Part shown: piece by piece, positions 22,906 to 34,526 of the stretch
Position numbering within the stretch: position 1 is the first letter of the stretch
Layout: every line of letters starts with the position of its first letter
Assembly: GCF_963678635.1 (NCBI RefSeq)
Contig: NC_087065.1
Coordinates: forward strand, 4,728,209-4,792,208
DNA length: 64,000 nucleotides
Source: Symsagittifera roscoffensis
Lineage: Eukaryota > Xenacoelomorpha > Acoela > Convolutidae
Reading direction: 5' to 3'
Notes under the pieces: generated by a model
What the model saw: only the letters and a program-made list of their open reading frames with translations
What the model was told of the DNA's origin: nothing
Databases searched by the model: none
Made by a program: the position numbers and the translations under genes

Positions 22906-25825
22906 TCAGTTTAGAATTTAAAAGGAAGCTCTTAATTTCAAATTGGAGTTTTTCATCTGTAACAAAGAAACAAGTGATAAATTTCTCTCCTGAAAGATCA
23001 TTATTATTGAAAAACTAGTGGAAAAAAACCCTGACAGATCAGCAGGAGCCTGGTACCATTGTGTTTTAGTTTATGTACTCTATCAGGATTGTCACTTCTT
23101 GTGTTTCTGAAACGAAAAAGTGATCACGTTAACTACCTCGCCCTTTTCACACTATGTTGTAGGGTAAAAAGATAACAGCCTGGTTCTAAATTGGAACTTT
23201 CAGCCCATCAGAGAAACTTTTCTTACCTGCAACACTTAGTGAAATTATTTTAAAATAATCATTTGTGCGCAGGATTTTAACTTCAGGCGGAGGGTTTTTT
23301 TGATGCTAAAAAACAATATTTTTAAAATTGTCTCAAAAAATTAACTAGGTTGCAAACTCACTTAGCGTTACGAACTACTTACAAAAAAATCCGAAGCAAT
23401 CGTTTATTATAAATATGGATTTTTGAATTCATTAAAATTGTCTGGGTTCACTACAATTTCTAATGCTACGTCGCAAAACAAATGGCTCCATGAAAGCCTT
23501 TCAGTTTCACTGACTTAAGTTTTTGTTTGAAGTCTGAGGTCTCTAAATTTCAAAAAAATCTGAGCGGAATAATTTTTTAGTTTATTTAAAATCGAATTAG
23601 TTTTAAGTCATTGCTACTTTTTTTTTCAATTGAAATATTTCGTAGAGATGTAAATCAGTAGCATTGTAGAGATGATAATGCCCAGTTAAGCGTTTTAGAG
23701 TCTCAAACTTTTTCTTGTTAAATATATTTCGTTGTAGTCTTTTAATAGTCTGATCAAGATATTTGATTCTAACAATAATAGTTGAACCATTAAAAAAATT
23801 GATTGTCCCTTAAAATCTATTAAAAACACTCATTAAGTTGACATTCTTGTTTCCAAAAACTGTCCTGTAGTTTTTTGTTTCGGTTGTTGATTCGACAATT
23901 TGCTCTGAGGAAGCCGGTGAAAAAATTAATCCATAAAGCTATAATACTATCGAGTCGTGTGATAAATTTTAATTACTTTACAACTTGTGAAAAGTTCATG
24001 AATGACCAGTTTCAAAAAAAAAATTAATGAAATGAAAACTATCGAGCAAATAACTAATGAAAAAAAATAAAACGATTGATTGTCAATGTTAAATTTTAAA
24101 TTAAATTTATCTCATTTTTTGCGGCTGCCGAAACTTGTGTCAATATTCTCATTTGGATAAAAATATTAACTTGTTTCGATATTTTTGTGAGTTGCTAAAT
24201 TCGTGAGTGGTTTAGTTTTTCACGGTGAGATGGATGAGAAAATTTTGCTATGGCAATGATAGTATGTTTTTATGAGGATGATCACAGAGCAAAGTGCACT
24301 TAGCATAGTGCATGAGGCGCTGTGCGTTTTGGGATCTGCCGTGGCTATAAGAGTGTGTGAGGATGAGATCAAACTTGACCTCTAGCTTCGCTTCTACCGC
24401 AGCCTGATTTATTTCGGCCAATTCAGTGGTACGATCTGAATATTCTTGAGGCCAACAAACGGCCTTGAGCCGCAAAAAAAAGAAAATCAGTCAACGAAAT
24501 AAGGAATTAACTTGGTCTGGAACGTGGGGATGGAATTCAAAACCTTAGACAGACTGGATAGCTTTTGATAGAACCTCTGCGAACCGCAGAAATTAAAATA
24601 TCTATTCTATTATAGTTTTTTTTTTAAAATTTTGACTTTTCCGAGGTTTTTCTCTAAACTCTAGAACGAATCTCTCTTGCATAATTTCAGCCTCGCATTT
24701 GATATTTTAGAATAAGAACGATCCTTTTACGGTAAAAATAAACTTCTAATCAATTTGCTATATCCTTGATTTAGGATATTTTTGATGTGCAAAACTTAAA
24801 TTAATTAGCTTGTCGTAACCTCTGTTGTCACAATTGAGTTTCACCATAAAAATTAAAAATTGAAGTGATGTTTTACAATACAAAGGGCTTATCAGATTGT
24901 CAATCAAAGCGATGAGAGCTAAAAAAAAACACAAAAACAAGACGAATTCGCCGTTTGATTAAAGAGAAGTAGTTTCTTTCAAATTATGTTCAAGAGTTTT
25001 AAAAAAACTTTCTTTGTTTCCACTTATAGAATCGAACAATTACTTTCATTTAGCCTTTTACAAAAAAAATATAATGTCTGCGCTTCTCTATAAACAGAAA
25101 ATAAGAGAACATTTTTTTTCTGATTAAAGAAGGACTATAAAAAACAGACAATAAACAACAGAAAGTTATTCAAGGCACACAAAAACCCATACGCGAGCAT
25201 AAATTTAGTGGTAACAGACAAAAGACATTCTACAGATATACTATTCTCTCACTCAAGTTCTGCCAGTTTTCCAATAAGCATCAATTTAATTAAATAAATA
25301 GCATGCTATGAAATATTTACGCTAAATGTAAGCAAAAATACTTCTTTTTAGGGCAGCTTAATTTGGAGCTTAAAATAGTTCCAAATCGCCTGGTAAAAAA
25401 TCCACTGGATACGAGTTAGAGCTAGTGATTTAAGAAAAAAGTCGCTTGGTAAAAAATACTTAAAAGCCAATTTAATCAAACAATTTGCTGGCAAATTAAC
25501 TCCCCTGTAATCATTACGAGGCCAAAATGCCTGAATAATTAATTTGGACCAATCTTTTTTTAGATCAAAATCTAGCTGTTTTTAGGCATTTTTGATTGTA
25601 TTTTTAGTTGTATGCGCAGTTAGAGCCTCAGTCTGAACCGGCTCGACTTCTGAATCAATTGAGTACACTAATGAATGTTTAGCATTGTTGGTAATCCTAT
25701 CCTACCCCTATTCATGAATGTTTTTCCAGATCAAATTGAACTTGAAATTCACATTGCAAAAGGAGAACATTCTTTCGGACATTGAAAAAACTACAGGAAA
25801 ATCAGGTAGCCTATCATTTAGTCAA
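22906..25825. other. AT-rich non-coding stretch
   Basis: No supportable gene. A minus-strand open frame at 24248-24475 (75 codons) has somewhat more balanced composition than its surroundings but no recognised domain or clear splice borders. Confidence 0.4.
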
Positions 25826-26368
25826 ACAAGACTGCTCGTATCAAGGCGAAACCCTAAATATTCCGATTGCCTTTTAAGGTCTACGGAGCAGTATTAATAA
25901 GCAAAAAGTTAAATGTAACCATATGAAAAAAAAATTTGTTTGAGATTTTTTTTTGTGAAAACCATCTCTCCACACATATCTCTCAAAAAGTCATATATAA
26001 CTCAAAGTCATCCCCCCACATGCCATATAACATACAAAGTGATAGATTTAACTCCCAATAACAAATCAATTATGGCAAAGAAACTTCCTTCAACCAATTT
26101 GGAACGATTTCTAAGACGGATAAAATCTCCGCTTACGCTTAATAGCGCGAAATGTATCGCGCGATAATTGTCCCAAACTGGCCAAAATGACACTCTTCAA
26201 ACCCCTCTTCAAATGACACTTTCAATTTTAAGCTTACAACAACAATACCTTTTGCATGACATAAAACAATTTCGTCAAAAATGGGTAGTTAAAGAGCCGA
26301 AATTTGTCAGAAGAAAAAAACCACCCCGAGCAAAATATTACCTTACTTTCGTTACGAAAGTCGAATCA
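25826..26368 (-). mobile_element. Helentron-like element, first of a head-to-tail pair
   Basis: Runs from AACAAGACTGCTCGTATC to GTTACGAAAGTCGAATC. It keeps the CACATGCCATATAA word, the CAACCAATTTGGAACG word and the TAATAGCGCGAAATG palindrome. A second copy begins immediately at its end in the same orientation. The open frames inside it (e.g. 25940-26461) are not genes. Confidence 0.65.
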
Positions 26369-26700
26369 ACAAAACTGCTCGTATCAAAGCGAAGCCCTGA
26401 AAGTTCCGAGAGCCTTTTCAAGAGCAGCAAACACAAGAAAAAGTTAAATGTAAGAAATTAAAAAGATATATTTTTTTAAATTTGAGACTTTTTATGAAAA
26501 TCATCCCACCACACGGCATATAAAGTAAAAAGTAACAAATCAGTTTTGGCATATAAGCTTCCTTCAACTAAATTGGAGCAATTTCTAAGACGGATTAAAT
26601 TTCCGCTGACGCGTTAATAGCTGGAAATATATCGCGCGTTAATTGTCCCAAGTTGGACAAAATGACAATCTTTAAACGTCCATAACTTTACAAAAAATAA
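26368..26700 (-). mobile_element. Helentron-like element, second of a head-to-tail pair, truncated
   Basis: Starts with AACAAAACTGCTCGTATC directly at the end of the previous copy and is recognisable to about 26700 (AATAATCACAGGTG), after which the family sequence stops. Confidence 0.6.
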
Positions 26701-28832
26701 TCACAGGTGAATTAATTTTAGACCAAACGTGGCGGTGGCGAGTGTAGCAAAATTCTTAGCGTTTTTTGACTACTTCAGCAAGACTAAACAAAGGCTAAAC
26801 GATAAAAAAGGAAATTAAAATGAACATTTCAGTCATTCGATATAACTGTTAAAAAGTAAAATATGCTCATGAGACAAGGAAGTTTGAACAAACTGTCATC
26901 TAAAAAACCTTAAACGTTTTTTCCTCAATTCATTTTTAGATTTTGTCAAAAGAATCCGTTTTGCCTGTAGATTAGATCAAATTCTGGAAACTTTCTTTGT
27001 TTAAGCTGCAAAAATCTTCATTTAGGGGGCATAAAAAAGCCCATCAAACCTCAAAACTTGTTATATATTCAATTGAAAATGACAGACAAAAAGCGACAGA
27101 AAAAACTGACGGCAGCCGAAGCGATCTTAGAAAACGTTTCTGCAACCGATGCGACCGGAGAAAAGTAGTCGACAACAGGTGTTATCCAAAAATAGTTTAT
27201 CCGCAATCGGCACACGCGAATTCATTAAAAACGTTGTCATCAACCGGCTTTTTTTTGCAACCGATGCAATTTTTGCGACAAAAAACCATCCACAAAATAT
27301 TTCCGCAATCAGCATAACCCACCAAGAATTTTCAAAACTTGTATGTGAATTGGTTTAGCCCGCTATTTGATTTTTTGTTTTATTTATCAATACCAATTGC
27401 TCTATGTATATATTTCTTTTTACCTAAGTTTAGAAATTTGAGCGCGTTTTCATTTTGCAATCAAGACTTCAAAAATTAATTTGTCCTTCCAAATATCGTT
27501 TCTAGGACTTATAACTGAATTATGCGTAAATTCCAAGTACGCTATGATGCCGATACTGACGTCCAGACTAATCCTGTCCGTACTATTAATTTTAGTCGCG
27601 GATTGACCTCGACCCAAATGAACTGGACCCAAAACAGATCACTTTGCTTGGTAAATTATGACACAGCGAATGACTTTTCTGAGTGTCAATTTTCCTTTCT
27701 CCTTTCGTCCCGGAAAAACTGAGCACAAATTCTTCTGGATTTGGATGTATCGGTTTCGGCTTTTCTCAGGGATAGTTTTGAAAACCCTTTTATTTTTTAT
27801 TATAATTCTCCAACACTACGACTAGGCGACTCGTATCAACTAAAAAGCAAACAGCTTTTCACATTACATTTAAGACAATTCAAATAAGAAAAAACTCTTG
27901 TCAAATAATCTTTTTCAGAGAGGCCAATTTCTGGTTAGAACAATAAAAGTCAATTTACAGGCAATATATGCCCGGTTCCCAAAAACTTAATTAAGCGAAT
28001 GTAACTGGCATTTATTTTTTAACTGCCAGTGCTGCGAATTTTTTTTGTTATCAGTCAAACTTCGGCTGAATTTTTTCTCCAATTAAGCTGAACTTTCTTT
28101 GTTTGAATTTTTCTAAATTTTGTGGCTGAATTGGATTGAGGAGAACATTGGGTACGCTAAAACCATCTTTGTTTTCTCAACACTATGAACAAATAACAAG
28201 CACGTTTTTCGTGGCTTTACAATAAAGAGCACAAAAATAATCATGAATAATGTATACATTTGCAAAAATTGTATGGTGAATAATGCATGTATATAAATAT
28301 GCTATATCAAAAATAAAACTCATTTTAGTGTGTTTTCGAATGTAAAAAACTGATTATACTCTTCAGAAATTATAAAGTGGATCGAATTTCCGTCAATAAG
28401 AATTACCTCATCTGAAATCGTGAAATTGTTTCGTTGGCTAGCAAACATTTACCCTGCCAGGTTCTTTTCCCAGTTCCCCCTCCTCAATTCCCTCTGCGCT
28501 CATCCGAAAAATTAATCACAAAACCTTCTGAATTTTGATTTTGTGGCTATTCGACTAGTGGAGAAATTTTTGCAAAAATTGTTATTTTTTATAGTCATTT
28601 TTTATAGTAAATATGACGTGTTTGACGTGTTTGATATGTTTTTTATCAAAATCAACACCGAACACGTGGAATTGAAAGTGTGTGTTTGAGGCTTTGAACT
28701 TGAGGGACGATTTTTTTTAAATTGCCGACTGTTTCAATTGTAAAAAAAAGGGTTCATTAGACGGGGGCTGAGGGGGAGCTGGAAAAATATTTGAACCCAT
28801 TAGAGTGATTGAGAGAGGGAGTGTGAGACTAG
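26701..28832. other. AT-rich non-coding stretch
   Basis: No supportable gene. The direct word GCAACCGATGC occurs twice (27142 and 27260), with related CCGCAATCGGC/CCGCAATCAGC words, in a roughly 250-base stretch of higher GC that may be an old repeat. The rest is AT-rich. Confidence 0.4.
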
Positions 28833-29004
28833 ATGAGCGTGATCAATCCCCCACCGAAGGACCAGTTAAGTCCAGATGACAGTTTCTATGACGGGGAAGT
28901 TCCCCAGGGCCTCGTTGGCACCCCCAGATACAATTCGGTGCCTAAGAGATACGAGGAGACGAAACCATTCTTCACCCAGAAACTATCCCACAGGAACATT
29001 CTAG
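28833..29004 (+). CDS. Coiled-coil protein gene, first coding exon
   Basis: ATG 28833 opens 57 codons plus one base ending at CTAG|GTGGGG (29004/29005), a phase-1 donor. The peptide is Pro/Ser-rich and charged (e.g. INPPPKDQLSPDDSFYDGEV), GC-rich against its surroundings, with no signal peptide. CTAG just before the ATG could instead be a splice acceptor, making this an internal exon. The phase-1 end fits the phase-1 start of the coiled-coil exons at 41191, 44498 and 49754, so I infer one gene. I do not recognise the product. Confidence 0.55.
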
Positions 29005-29235
29005 GTGGGGACGCTTTTTATTTTTATTCAATTTTCTATTTCATCCTTTTATTATTAAAATCTGCGGTTGATAGTTCACTTGGCTAATTCAAGGGGTCAG
29101 CTGTTCAGTTCACATCGGCCTGATTGCATATATACAAACAAAACCGAGTATTTAAAAATTTATATTAATTAACGCACAGTCTGTTGATTGTCTGACCTAC
29201 TTTTGTTGTTTGTAGTTCTTAGCTATGTTGCTGAT

Positions 29236-29645
29236 CAGGGGCGGATTTAGGGGAAGGGGGGCGGACGCCCCCTTTCTTCCAGGGATTCGACCCCCTGCCT
29301 ATCCAAAGAGCCCCGCCTTTGCACTATTTTGAGATATCCATCTTTGGTGACGGACCCTAAAATTTTTCGAAAGGTGCTTTTGGCGCCAATATATACTTAC
29401 TTTGAGGGGAGAGCTCGCGCCAAAAAAAACCCGATTTTTTTCAAAATTTTCCAAAAAGTGCCCAAAAACGGTTTTTTACCTGTTTTTTCAAAAATTTGGC
29501 GCAGAAAATTTGATCAAAACAGCCTGTCTTTTAGTTCTTTTGGAAAGTTCGGAAAATCAATTTGGTCGACCTAAAAAAAAGGTCGTCAAAATTTTCGAAA
29601 AATATCCGCCCCACCCCCCTCGAGAAAATCCTAGATCCGCCCCTG
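29236..29645 (+). mobile_element. hAT-type MITE, complete, with 8-bp target duplication
   Basis: The ends are CAGGGGCGGATTTAGG and CCTAGATCCGCCCCTG, imperfect inverted repeats starting with CAG as in hAT elements. The flanks are TTGCTGAT on the left (29228-29235) and TTGCTGAT on the right (29646-29653), an exact 8-bp target duplication diagnostic for hAT transposases. It is 410 bases long and non-coding. The family is GC-rich at its ends and has a second, diverged copy at 16037-16430. Confidence 0.92.
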
Positions 29646-29806
29646 TTGCTGATCAGACCTACTCGAATTTTTAATCAATCCTAAAAACTTTGAAAAAGAA
29701 AGGGCTAACAGATTTCGCTTTCAAATTACCTCCCACTAAGAGACGAACAGGCAGATTTAGTCGTATGTTGATATAACGGCAGAATTCATCCCATGAAATA
29801 TTATTG

Positions 29807-30060
29807 TTCCGACTTTCGATACGAAAGTAACGGAATTTTTGTGCTCGGGGTGGGTTTTTTTCTTCAGACAAATTTTGACTACCAAATGAGACGACGACGG
29901 GGGGATGATTTTCATTAAAAATTTCAAATTTTAGATAAAAATTTTTTCATTTTATTTTATTGTATTTCATTTAAATTGTTTATGTTATTACTGCTGCTCC
30001 ATAAACCTTAAAAGGCAGTCGGAACATTCAGGGCTTCGCCCTGATACGAGCAGTCTTGTT
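29807..30060 (+). mobile_element. Helentron-like element, internally deleted subfamily
   Basis: Starts TTCCGACTTTCGATACGAAAG and ends with hairpin CAGGGCTTCGCCCTG (30029-30043) and ACGAGCAGTCTTG. The middle is shortened: family sequence jumps from TTTTGACTACC to AAATGAGACGACG. The same junction occurs at 47036, so the deletion defines a subfamily or a shared duplicated segment. Confidence 0.7.
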
Positions 30061-30117
30061 TTATTTTATGATCAATTAGCTCAAATGTTTAATTCCCACA
30101 AACGAGCTGATACGTGT

Positions 30118-30324
30118 TGTCATAGTATCTAAATTTAGTTCAAGTTCCATTTCTAGTTGTGCTACTTAATTCATTTATCTGTCTGGCGCTAACTGGTATT
30201 TAATCTTCGGAGTTTGTCTGTCACCTTCGGATGACAGCTATTTTATTGTCTCCGACTAACTTTCTAAACTACGGTTACTTACTCAAAAGGATTAATATTA
30301 ACACATCGAAACCGTCTTTTCCCA
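30118..30324 (+). repeat. 5' LTR of the deleted element
   Basis: A 207-base LTR, TGTCATAGTATC to TTTTCCCA. It differs from its partner at 32337-32543 at only a few positions, indicating a relatively recent insertion. Confidence 0.92.
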
Positions 30325-31541
30325 TGGCGCAGCCAACAGGCCAAAGTGGGGGGAAAAACCCGCTGGGGATTACATCTTTTTGGCCCTCGACGTTTGCAGA
30401 GCCACCAATGCTATGGGAGTTTTGGTTCAATCGTTTTCAATGGGGGATGGTGGCCAAATATAGTATAAACCCAAAGAATTTCTATTATGCCAGTACGTTC
30501 ACTGCAGCGCAGGTTACAGATTTACCAGTGGAGGTAGACGGAAAAGATCGCCTGGCGTCGGAGCAAACGCTTATCTCGAACTTGTATTTGTGTCTGGGGG
30601 AGAAGGGACAGGATGAGCTACATAAGAAGAAACCACACCTGAATTTATCTACAACAAGGTACTCTAGAGTATTGGATAATATTGGAACAGAATTTAAGAA
30701 GGAACGGAACGAAACTTACGAGACATTCCAACTATTGGCACGGAAGCAACAAATAGGAGAATTGTTGGAACAGTTCCACTCAGTGGACGATCAAGGAACA
30801 AACTTTATGTCTAAGGAGGTTAGGGCATTTTGTCATGAACAAGGGATTGAAATCCTCATCTCGCCAGTGAATGATCATAGGGCAACAAGATGTGTCGAAC
30901 GCACGATTGACAGCATCAAGAATTCAGTACTTACGTATGTGCGGGAGGATAAACCGGAACCCTTGGATCGAATGGTCGAAAGAGCCCTCGGAGCTTTAAG
31001 ATTTGTTAAAAACGCCACCCTCAACATAACACCGTTCGAAGCGCACCACGGCCGGGAAGCTAACACCGTTCTCAGAAAACTGACTAAAAAGCCTACTTTA
31101 CGAAACCTAAATTGGGAAAATGTAATACGATCTAAATCTGCATGTTTAGATGAACGAGACCCAATCGCCCAAGCAATACCGGAGCCTATGGATACCAACT
31201 GGGGAATCCGATCGGACACTGAGTACGACCTGAAAAATAGGCGAAAACCCCTGAAATTGGCCGATGACCAGGCCACTAACCAGGATGACGAGCCTGGAAT
31301 TGTGCGGGCACCAAGTGACCCAGTAGAAATACCACCGGCAGTGGTGATGCAGAGGACCGGGGAGCGGAATTTAAATAGGTATGGACCATTAAATTCGGAC
31401 ATAGTTAATCAAAGTAAGCATACTATTGAAATGAGTAATGGTGCTGTGCTTAGAAAATCGGGAGTAGCACTAAAGAAAGCAAAAGTTCCAAAGAAACGGG
31501 CACCGGGACAAATCGCGGCACCACCAACGCCAGGGACCTAA
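30324..31541 (+). CDS. Chimeric gag-integrase ORF of the deleted element
   Basis: The gag ATG lies across the LTR/PBS boundary (last LTR base is its A). About 150 residues of gag (from MAQPTGQSGG) match the gag start at 34733. Near 30782 (QFHSV|DDQGTNF) the frame passes directly into integrase just after its second catalytic Asp region. The catalytic Glu is kept in CVERTI, followed by the TPFEAHHGR module and the Lys/Pro-rich tail. The internal deletion happened to keep the frame open for 406 codons. A one-base deletion late in the tail (GCCAGGGACC, one G fewer than in relatives) causes the early stop at 31541. No enzymatic product is expected, since the first half of integrase is gone. Confidence 0.85.
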   Translation: MAQPTGQSGGKNPLGITSFWPSTFAEPPMLWEFWFNRFQWGMVAKYSINPKNFYYASTFTAAQVTDLPVEVDGKDRLASEQTLISNLYLCLGEKGQDELHKKKPHLNLSTTRYSRVLDNIGTEFKKERNETYETFQLLARKQQIGELLEQFHSVDDQGTNFMSKEVRAFCHEQGIEILISPVNDHRATRCVERTIDSIKNSVLTYVREDKPEPLDRMVERALGALRFVKNATLNITPFEAHHGREANTVLRKLTKKPTLRNLNWENVIRSKSACLDERDPIAQAIPEPMDTNWGIRSDTEYDLKNRRKPLKLADDQATNQDDEPGIVRAPSDPVEIPPAVVMQRTGERNLNRYGPLNSDIVNQSKHTIEMSNGAVLRKSGVALKKAKVPKKRAPGQIAAPPTPGT

Positions 31542-32336
31542 AGAGAAAGTTACTGACGCGAGGTAACCAGCCAAGCAGCTCCAAAGGCACCAGGGGAACT
31601 TTCCATAGCACCATAGGAAAGAAGTCACGATTTCAAAATTTGGAAATCACGGAGGATTCAGACTCGGATGCGGAGGATCATTTGCCACTAATCACATCGA
31701 AGCAAGCAAAACAGACAAGTGGGGGAACAAACGTTGGGGAAGAGGGACAAGGAATGTCTAGTGGGGGACAGGACAAATACAACCTGAAATCATAACAACT
31801 CGACCTAGTAATTACGAGACAGTGACAGACTACACAATCGCACTCGAGCAGGAAATCGCAATGAACCAAAGGAAGGGAGATACCGGAGGAATCACACCAC
31901 AGGAGACGGAACTCGAGGCGGAGCAAATTCCAGAAATTCCAGAAACCAAAGAGAAAAAGCGGGGTCGGAAACAACGACTTGTTTCCTACTCAAGTCAGGA
32001 TTCAGCTAGTCCTAGAAGGTCGGAAAGAAAACGAACCGCAGTGACTAAGATGGGGGCAGTCAAGATCGATAACATCCAAAAGACGGATAAGTCAGGAGCT
32101 AAATGAAAAGGAGAAGAAAAAGAAGTATGAGTAACAAACTTATAGAAACAATTTACAAAACTGTTCATATGTAGGTCCAGGGAGAGGGCATGCTGTTAAA
32201 CGGCAAAAACTCAAAAGTTTGTGTTTTAAAGGTGTTGTAGTTGATTGACAAAACTTGTTATTAACCCTATTGATTACTGTTAACATCGATGCATTGGATA
32301 CGTGATTAGAGTCATTAATTTTTACAAGGAGGGAAA
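31542..32336 (+). other. Out-of-frame tail and 3' untranslated region of the deleted element
   Basis: It continues the polyprotein tail in another frame up to about 32106 (TKEKKRGRKQR, RRSERKRT motifs), then a roughly 220-base untranslated stretch. The polypurine tract AAGGAGGGAAA (32326-32336) directly abuts the 3' LTR. Confidence 0.75.
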
Positions 32337-32543
32337 TGTCATAATATCTAAATTTAGTTCAAGTTCCATTTCTAGTTGTGCTACTTAATTCATTTATCTG
32401 TCTAGCGCTAACTGGTATTTAGTTTTCGGAGTTTGTCTGTCACCTTCGGATGACAGCTGTTTTATTGTCTCCGACTAACTTTCTAAACTACGGTTACTTA
32501 CTCAAAAGGATTAAAATTAACACATCGAAACCGTCTTTTCTCA
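32337..32543 (+). repeat. 3' LTR of the deleted element
   Basis: 207 bases from TGTCATAATATC to TTTTCTCA, followed by the GTGT duplication. Confidence 0.92.
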
Positions 32544-32821
32544 GTGTTTTGAGCCTGCCATTCCCAAAATAAACCTTTATCGGTATACGAAAGTTACAGA
32601 CCGCCGCCAGACATTTGCAATATACTTTTTACAATAAGACAAATTCTGCAATAGGATGATGAGGTCTGTCAATTAATTTTGTTCTCATTTGTTAAAACAA
32701 GACTGCTTGTTTGTCAAGGCAAAGCCTCAAATGTTCAGTTTGCACTTTAAAATCAATTATTTTTTTTTGTTGTTGAAAAAAGTAGTGATGTATTAAGCGT
32801 CTCTTATCTTGCAGTTATGAC

Positions 32822-33760
32822 CTGGATTTCTGGGGGCCCGATAACTTCTTGAAGGAGTCTAAAAGATATGTTTTGGTGGCGGTGGATCTGTTCTCACGTT
32901 GGCCATCGGCTATGGTCTGTAATTCGAACAGATCGGATAAAATTATTAAATTTTTAAAAGCGTACATATTTGCCCATGGAGTTCCGCGCCAAATTCGAGT
33001 TGATCAAGGAACAAACTTTATGTCTAAGGAGGTTAGGGCATTTTGTCATGAACAAGGAATTGAAATCCTCATCTCGCCAGTGAATGATCATAGGGCAACA
33101 AGATGTGTCGAACGCACGATTGGCAGCATCAAGAATTCAGTACTTACGTATGCGCGGGAGGGTAAACCGGAACCCTTGGATCGAATGGTCGAAAGAGCCC
33201 TCGGAGCTTTAAGATTTGTTAAAAACGCCACCCTCAACATAACACCGTTCGAAGCGCACCACGGCCGGGAAGCTAACACCGTTCTCAGAAAACTGACTAA
33301 AAAGCCTACTTTACGAAACCTAAATTGGGAAAATGTAATACGATCTAAATCTGCATGTTTAGATGAACGAGACCCAATTGCCCAAGCAATGCCGGAGTCT
33401 ATGGATACCAACTGGGGAATCCGATCGGACACTGAGTACGACCTGAAAAATAGGCGAAAACCCCTGAAATTGGCCGATGACCAGGCCACTAACCAGGATG
33501 ACGAGCCTGGAATTGTGCGGGAACCAAGTGGCCCAGTAGAAATACCACCGGCAGTGGTGATGCAGAGGACCGGGGAGCGGATTTTAAATAGGTATAGACC
33601 ATTAAATTCGGACATAGCTAATCAAAGTAAGCATACTATTGAAATGAAAGAAAGCAAAAGCACTAAAGAAAGCAAAAGTTCCAAAGAAACGGGCACCGGG
33701 ACAAATCGCGGCACCACCAACGCCAGGGGACCTAAAGAGAAAGTTACTGACGCGAGGTAA
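32822..33760 (+). CDS. 5'-truncated copy of the same element: integrase core and tail
   Basis: Host sequence breaks at GTTATGACC and retroelement sequence starts inside integrase at LDFWGPDN, the first catalytic Asp. The second Asp (RVDQGTNF) and the Glu (CVERTIGS) are present, so the DDE triad is complete, but the zinc-binding N-terminal region and everything upstream are missing. At about 33647 the tail is rearranged: after HTIEM the SNGAVLRKSG segment is lost and a short KESKSTKESK repeat follows in another frame, ending at 33760. Not expected to be functional. Confidence 0.85.
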   Translation: MDFWGPDNFLKESKRYVLVAVDLFSRWPSAMVCNSNRSDKIIKFLKAYIFAHGVPRQIRVDQGTNFMSKEVRAFCHEQGIEILISPVNDHRATRCVERTIGSIKNSVLTYAREGKPEPLDRMVERALGALRFVKNATLNITPFEAHHGREANTVLRKLTKKPTLRNLNWENVIRSKSACLDERDPIAQAMPESMDTNWGIRSDTEYDLKNRRKPLKLADDQATNQDDEPGIVREPSGPVEIPPAVVMQRTGERILNRYRPLNSDIANQSKHTIEMKESKSTKESKSSKETGTGTNRGTTNARGPKEKVTDAR

Positions 33761-34526
33761 CCAGCCAAGCAGCTCCAAAGGCACCAGGGGAACTTTCCAT
33801 AGCACCATAGGAAAGAAGTCACGATTCCAAAATTTGGAAATCACGGAGGATTCAGACTCGGGGCGGAGGATCATTTGCCACTAATCACGTCGAAGCAAGC
33901 AAAACAGACAAGTGGGGGAACAAACGTTGAGGAAGAGGGACAAGGAACGTCTAGTGGGGGACAAGATCAAATACAACCTGGAATCATAACGACTCGACCT
34001 AGTAATTACGAGACAGCGACAGACTACACAATCGCACGCGAGCAGGAAATCGCAATGAACCAAAGGAAGGGAGATACCGGAGGAATCACACCACAGGAGA
34101 CAGAACTCGAGGCGGAGCAAATTCCAGAAATTCCAGAAACCAAAGAGAAAAAGCGGGGTCGGAAACAACGACTTGTTTCCTACTCAAGTCAGGATTCAGC
34201 TAGTCCTAGAAGGTCGGAAAGAAAACGAACCGCAGTGACTAAGATGGGGGCAGTCAAGATCGATAACATCCAAAAGACGGATAAGTCAGGAGCCAAATGA
34301 AGAGGAGAAAAGAAGTATGAGTAACAAACTTATATAAACAATTTACAAAACTGTTCATATGTAGGTCCAGGGAGAGGGCATGCTGTGAAACGGCAAAAAC
34401 TCAAAAGTTTGTGTTTTAAAGGTGTTGTAGTTGATTTACAAAACTTTTTATTAACCCTATTGATTACTGTTAACATCGATGCATTGGATACGTGATTAGA
34501 GTCATTAATTTTTACAAGGAGGGAAA
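33761..34526 (+). pseudogene. Frameshifted polyprotein tail, 3' UTR and polypurine tract of the truncated copy
   Basis: Tail coding sequence continues in another frame to 34300 (ending DKSGAK), followed by about 215 untranslated bases and the polypurine tract AAGGAGGGAAA (34516-34526) immediately before the next LTR. Confidence 0.8.

Larger units (their letters stand above)
30118..32543 (+). mobile_element. Internally deleted Ty3/gypsy element with two LTRs and GTGT target duplication
   Basis: 5' LTR is 30118-30324 and 3' LTR 32337-32543, each 207 bases, starting TGTCATA and ending in CA. The 5' flank GTGT (30114-30117) is repeated after the 3' LTR (32544-32547). The related empty site at 47267-47270 has a single GTGT. 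PBS-like TGGCGCAGCC follows the 5' LTR and the polypurine tract AAGGAGGGAAA precedes the 3' LTR. Between them is a gag start fused to integrase; protease, RT and RNase H are deleted. The signals needed in cis remain, so it could have moved with proteins supplied by relatives. Confidence 0.93.
29807..32822. repeat. Duplicated segment, copy 1 (split by an LTR element)
   Basis: Bases 29870-30117 plus 32544-32822, read without the LTR element between them, are collinear with 47026-47547. The shared sequence runs from the Helentron-like subfamily copy through ACAAACGAGCTGATACGTGT and TTTTGAGCCTG to GTTATGACC. The uninterrupted copy serves as an empty-site control for the LTR element. Confidence 0.8.

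Noticed and set aside
24248-24475. 75-codon minus-strand frame as a host exon
   Set aside because: Composition is slightly coding-like, but no consensus acceptor or donor and no family resemblance could be seen.
25940-26461. Open frames of 75-97 codons in the Helentron-like pair
   Set aside because: Element sequence without coding conservation among copies.
26997-27358. 106-codon plus-strand frame with Cys/Arg-rich peptide
   Set aside because: No splice signals, no recognised motif, and overlapping open frames on both strands of similar length; probably a GC-richer repeat remnant.
29329-29674. Open frames within the hAT-type MITE
   Set aside because: They lie entirely inside the non-coding element; the diverged copy at 16154-16449 gives different broken frames.
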